Both the position numbers and the translations under genes were made by a program. Shown one piece after another: positions 1-5,172 of a stretch of DNA of 5,172 bases (position 1 is its first letter; every line of letters starts with the position of its first letter). The DNA lies in the NCBI GenBank assembly GCA_018882485.1, contig VERU01000214.1:1-5172 (forward strand), in the 5' to 3' direction. The notes below the pieces were generated by a model. That model was not told where the DNA came from and did no database searches. It saw nothing but the letters and a program-made list of their open reading frames with translations. Source of the DNA: Rhodoferax sp. Its GTDB lineage: Bacteria > Pseudomonadota > Gammaproteobacteria > Burkholderiales > Burkholderiaceae_C.

Positions 1-1
1 C

Positions 2-1516
<1,515 letters not shown>

Positions 1517-1532
1517 TCCTGTCACCGAGTTG

Positions 1533-1561
1533 TGCGGCGCGATACCGGGTGGCGCGCCGCA
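1533..1561 (+). other. GC-rich inverted repeat (hairpin) in the boxC-boxB spacer
   Basis: A perfect 9-bp inverted repeat, TGCGGCGCG at 1533-1541 and CGCGCCGCA at 1553-1561, encloses an 11-nt loop. It begins 16 nt after the boxC stop and ends 30 nt before the boxB Shine-Dalgarno. No T-run follows, so it is not a typical intrinsic terminator, and boxB is expected to be cotranscribed. A role in mRNA stability or processing between cistrons is possible but inferred. A chance repeat in GC-rich DNA cannot be excluded. Confidence 0.5.
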
Positions 1562-1591
1562 ACCGAAATCCCGCCCCCGCTTGAATGTCTG

Positions 1592-1597
1592 AAGGAG
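1592..1597 (+). promoter_or_regulatory. Ribosome binding site of boxB
   Basis: AAGGAG lies 6 nt upstream of the ATG at 1604. It is a strong Shine-Dalgarno at good spacing and fixes the boxB start there, not at the in-frame GTG at 1532, which sits 5' of and reads through the hairpin. Confidence 0.9.
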
Positions 1598-1603
1598 CAC
1601 ATC

Positions 1604-3031
<1,428 letters not shown>

Positions 3032-3055
3032 AGTCGGATCGCAACAGGAGACACA

Positions 3056-3086
3056 GCGCGGGAACCGGGGCGGCGGTTCCCTGCGC
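3056..3086 (+). other. 12-bp interrupted hairpin in the boxB-boxA spacer
   Basis: GCGC then GGGAACCG (3056-3067) pairs with CGGTTCCC, a single unpaired T at 3082, then GCGC (3074-3086). This gives a 12-bp stem with one bulged T and a 6-nt loop (3068-3073). The inner 8 bp are perfect. The downstream sequence is A/C-rich with no T-run, so this is not a canonical Rho-independent terminator. It sits 24 nt after the boxB stop and 19 nt before the boxA Shine-Dalgarno. It could protect the upstream boxB message or tune boxA output; this is inference. Confidence 0.6.
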
Positions 3087-3105
3087 ACAACAAGACAAAC
3101 CGCCC

Positions 3106-3109
3106 GGAG
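3106..3109 (+). promoter_or_regulatory. Ribosome binding site of boxA
   Basis: GGAG lies 6 nt before the ATG at 3116, a moderate Shine-Dalgarno at good spacing. It supports this start, which is followed directly by the family-typical [14 protein letters not shown] segment. Confidence 0.8.
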
Positions 3110-3115
3110 CCCATC

Positions 3116-4399
3116 ATGGACCTGTCCGATGCCGGGGTGATCAAGCAGCACCTCATCGACCCCGAAATTTGCATCCGCTGCAACACCTGTGAGGCGATCT
3201 GCCCGGTCGGGGCCATCACCCACGACAGCCGCAACTATGTGGTCGATGCGGCCAAGTGCAACCTTTGCATGGACTGCATCTCGCCCTGCCCCACCGGCTC
3301 CATCGACAACTGGCGCCTCATGCCGCGTGTGCGTGCCTACCCGGTGAGCGAGCAGCTGGCCTGGGACACCCTGCCGGGCGAACTGCCGGCCGAGGAACTG
3401 GCCGCTGCCGCCGAAGCCGGCGGCGCTGCGCAACCGGTGGTCGAGCCCGCTCCGGCCTCGCTGGTGGCCGCTGATCAGGGGCAGACCGCGTTCGACAGCG
3501 CCCGTTACGGGTCGGTCACCCCGCCCTGGTCGGCTGCCCACCCCTACACCAACCTGTACGGTCCCAAGTCGGCCGCCAAATCGGTCACGGCGACCGTGGC
3601 CGGCAATGTCCGGGTGACCGACGTCGGCCACGAATACGACACGCACCACATCGTGCTCGACTTCGGCAGCACCCCCTTTCCGGTGCTGGAGGGCCAGTCC
3701 ATCGGCGTGCTGCCGCCCGGCACCGATGCACGCGGCCGGCCGCACCATGCGCGCCAGTATTCCGTGGCCAGTCCGCGCAATGGCGAGCGGCCCGGCTACA
3801 ACAACCTGTCGCTCACCATCAAGCGCGTGCTGCAGGACCACCAGGGCGCCCCGGTGCGCGGCGTGGCGTCCAACTACATGTGCGACCTGAAGGTGGGCGA
3901 CACGGTGGAGGTCATCGGGCCGTTCGGCGCGAGCTTCCTCATGCCCAACCACCCGCGCAGCCACATCGTCATGATCTGCACCGGCACCGGCAGCGCGCCC
4001 ATGCGCGCCATGACCGAGTGGCGCCGCCGGCTGCGGGCCTCCGGCAAGTTCGAAGGCGGTCGGCTCATGCTGTTCTTCGGGGCCCGCACCAAGGAAGAAC
4101 TGCCTTACTTCGGCCCGTTGCAGAACCTGCCCAAGGACTTCATCGACCTCAACCTCGCCTTCTCCCGCACCCCGGGCGCTCCCAAGCGCTATGTGCAGGA
4201 CCTCATGCGCGAGCGCGCCGCCGATCTCGCAAGCCTGCTGGCCGACCCCGACAGCCACTTCTATGTCTGCGGCCTCAAGAGCATGGAAGAGGGCGTGGTG
4301 CTCGCCCTGCGCGATGTCGCGCAGCAGGCCGGCCTGAACTGGGACACCGTGGGCGCCGCCCTCAAGTCCCAGGGGCGGCTGCACCTGGAAACCTACTGA
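3116..4399 (+). CDS. boxA: BoxA, NADPH-dependent reductase component of benzoyl-CoA epoxidase
   Basis: BoxA carries electrons from NADPH through FAD and iron-sulfur clusters to BoxB. The 427-residue protein has an N-terminal 2x[4Fe-4S] ferredoxin domain. Its first motif has C19, C22, C25 and C29 followed by Pro; its second has C48, C51, C54 and C58 followed by Pro. An Ala/Pro/Glu-rich linker at about residues 75-150 looks flexible. The ferredoxin-NADP reductase-like part follows: RQYS at 213-216 for FAD binding, GTGSAP at 290-295 for NADP(H) binding, FYVCGLKSM at 382-390, and a C-terminal Tyr427 of the kind that stacks on the flavin in plant-type FNRs. The ferredoxin-plus-FNR arrangement right after boxB makes BoxA much likelier than a generic reductase. 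Translation from 3116 is supported by a GGAG site. The downstream gene starts 12 nt after the stop. Confidence 0.96.
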   Translation: MDLSDAGVIKQHLIDPEICIRCNTCEAICPVGAITHDSRNYVVDAAKCNLCMDCISPCPTGSIDNWRLMPRVRAYPVSEQLAWDTLPGELPAEELAAAAEAGGAAQPVVEPAPASLVAADQGQTAFDSARYGSVTPPWSAAHPYTNLYGPKSAAKSVTATVAGNVRVTDVGHEYDTHHIVLDFGSTPFPVLEGQSIGVLPPGTDARGRPHHARQYSVASPRNGERPGYNNLSLTIKRVLQDHQGAPVRGVASNYMCDLKVGDTVEVIGPFGASFLMPNHPRSHIVMICTGTGSAPMRAMTEWRRRLRASGKFEGGRLMLFFGARTKEELPYFGPLQNLPKDFIDLNLAFSRTPGAPKRYVQDLMRERAADLASLLADPDSHFYVCGLKSMEEGVVLALRDVAQQAGLNWDTVGAALKSQGRLHLETY

Positions 4400-4411
4400 G
4401 CCTGCATCTCG

Positions 4412-4891
4412 ATGCGTTTTGCCGACTTTGCGGTGGGCCAGGTCATCCACGCCGGACCCCACGCGGTCAGCGAGGCCGAGGTGCTGCAGTTCGCGTCGGC
4501 CTGGGATCCGCAGTGGTTCCACACCGATGCGGCGGCCGCTGCCCAGGGCCCGTTTGGCGGGCTGATTGCCAGCGGCTGGCACACCTGCGGTGTGGCGATG
4601 CGGCTGGTGGCCGATGCCGCGTTGCGGGGCTCCGAATCCTACGCCTCCCCCGGGCTGGCCTACGTCAAGTGGACGCATCCGGTGCGCCCGGGCGACCGCC
4701 TCTGGCTGCGCGCCACCGTGCTGGAGACCCGCTGCGCCCGCAGCCAGCCCACGCTGGGCATATTGCGCTGGCGCTGGCAGCTGACCAACCAGGACGACGT
4801 GCAGGTGCTGGATCTGGAGGCCACCAGCCTGTTTGATCTGGCCCGCAACGCCGTCCCGCCGACCTCTACCGAAACCCCGACCCCCGCATGA
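4412..4891 (+). CDS. MaoC-like hot-dog dehydratase / (R)-specific enoyl-CoA hydratase family protein
   Basis: This 159-residue protein resembles single-domain MaoC-type hydratases. Such enzymes add water across 2-enoyl-CoA double bonds, usually giving (R)-3-hydroxyacyl-CoA. The opening FADFAVGQVI is typical of the family. The segment at residues 32-57 has the hydratase-motif pattern: D32 and H37 (DPQWFH) as the likely catalytic pair, then D39, the Ala run and GGLIASGWH. A second conserved-looking stretch is YVKWTHPVRPGDRLWLRATVLE. The last roughly 15 residues (Pro/Thr-rich) look like a disordered tail. The start at 4412 lies 12 nt after the boxA stop with no good Shine-Dalgarno, suggesting translational coupling; its stop overlaps the thiolase start. 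The context suggests hydration of a dehydroadipyl-CoA intermediate, but this is inferred. Other options are a relative of the PaaZ ring-hydrolase domain, or a general hydratase. The family call is firm, the substrate unknown. Confidence 0.85.
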   Translation: MRFADFAVGQVIHAGPHAVSEAEVLQFASAWDPQWFHTDAAAAAQGPFGGLIASGWHTCGVAMRLVADAALRGSESYASPGLAYVKWTHPVRPGDRLWLRATVLETRCARSQPTLGILRWRWQLTNQDDVQVLDLEATSLFDLARNAVPPTSTETPTPA

Positions 4892-5172
4892 ACCACGCCT
4901 ACCTTTGCGATGCCTTGCGCACGCCCTTTGGCCGCTACGGCGGCGCCCTGTCCATGGTGCGCCCCGATGACCTGGGGGCGGTGCCGCTGCGCGCCCTGAT
5001 GGCCCGCCATCCCGCGCTCGACTGGGCCGCGCTGGATGATGTGTACATGGGCTGCGCCAACCAGGCCGGCGAAGACAACCGCAACGTGGCGCGCATGAGC
5101 GCCCTGCTGGCCGGCCTGCCGGAATCGGTGGGGGGTGTCACCCTGAACCGGCTGTGCGGCTCCGGGCTGGAT
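4888..5172 (+). CDS. pcaF: Beta-ketoadipyl-CoA thiolase, N-terminal part (3' partial)
   Basis: The first 95 residues of a thiolase run off the window edge; the full protein should be about 400 residues. PcaF/PaaJ enzymes split 3-oxoadipyl-CoA with CoA into succinyl-CoA and acetyl-CoA, the final step shared by the box, phenylacetate and catechol routes. Recognisable signatures are the start YLCDALRTPFGRYGGALS, the strongly PcaF/PaaJ-like stretch GCANQAGEDNRNVARMSALL (residues 55-74), and NRLCGSGLD with the acyl-accepting nucleophile C90 (codon 5155-5157). The partner His and second Cys would lie beyond the window. The ATG at 4888 overlaps the TGA of the preceding gene as ATGA, with no separate Shine-Dalgarno, so the two are probably translationally coupled. 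The pcaF/paaJ-type call is strong, but which of the two names fits best cannot be decided from this fragment; a general acetyl-CoA acetyltransferase is less likely. Confidence 0.9.
   Translation, partial: MNHAYLCDALRTPFGRYGGALSMVRPDDLGAVPLRALMARHPALDWAALDDVYMGCANQAGEDNRNVARMSALLAGLPESVGGVTLNRLCGSGLD

Noticed and set aside
1532..1603. A 24-codon N-terminal extension of boxB from GTG at 1532
   Set aside because: It has no Shine-Dalgarno, runs through the spacer hairpin, and the family-like N-terminus begins at 1604, which has AAGGAG upstream.
3045..3050. CAGGAG in the boxB-boxA spacer as a ribosome site for a small gene
   Set aside because: No ATG, GTG or TTG lies at suitable spacing downstream, and the following bases form the hairpin stem.
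4355..4379. 7-bp inverted repeat GCCGCCC / GGGCGGC near the 3' end of boxA as a terminator
   Set aside because: It lies inside the coding sequence, has no T-run, and short GC-only stems are expected by chance here. The next gene starts 12 nt after boxA.
3880..4836. A 318-codon open frame on the + strand across the end of boxA and most of the maoC-like gene
   Set aside because: It is out of frame with both well-supported genes and its product is Arg/Ala/His/Pro-rich, low in complexity and without domains. It is a GC-rich shadow frame.

Overview
This GC-rich window carries part of an aerobic benzoyl-CoA (box) degradation operon. All genes lie on the + strand in the order boxC - boxB - boxA - maoC-like - pcaF. 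The protein signatures, strong GC3 bias and gene set suggest a betaproteobacterium, probably of the Burkholderiales; this is inferred from overall appearance, not from a marker gene.

Layout: 2-1516 is boxC, missing its N-terminus at the window edge. 1604-3031 is boxB, complete. 3116-4399 is boxA, complete. 4412-4891 is a small MaoC-type hot-dog hydratase, complete. 4888-5172 is the N-terminal fifth to quarter of a beta-ketoadipyl-CoA/acetyl-CoA thiolase, cut by the window edge. The two longer spacers (boxC-boxB, 87 nt; boxB-boxA, 84 nt) each hold a Shine-Dalgarno sequence for the next gene and a GC-rich hairpin without a U-tract. After boxA the genes are packed tightly, with a 12-nt gap and then a 4-nt ATGA overlap. 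No promoter or convincing terminator is visible, so transcription probably starts upstream of the window and continues past it.

How the genes work together (known pathway): BoxA passes electrons from NADPH through FAD and two [4Fe-4S] clusters to BoxB. BoxB is a diiron enzyme that converts benzoyl-CoA to 2,3-epoxybenzoyl-CoA. BoxC opens the ring hydrolytically to 3,4-dehydroadipyl-CoA semialdehyde and formate. After oxidation of the semialdehyde (BoxD, not in this window), the chain goes through beta-oxidation-like steps. The thiolase would release succinyl-CoA and acetyl-CoA, and the MaoC-like protein is a candidate for a hydration step. The benzoate-CoA ligase, BoxD and the regulator BoxR are not in the window.

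The box core is a known system. The points deserving a second look are the uncharacterised MaoC-like protein and its possible stereochemistry, the two spacer hairpins, and the change in codon use between boxB and the maoC-like gene.
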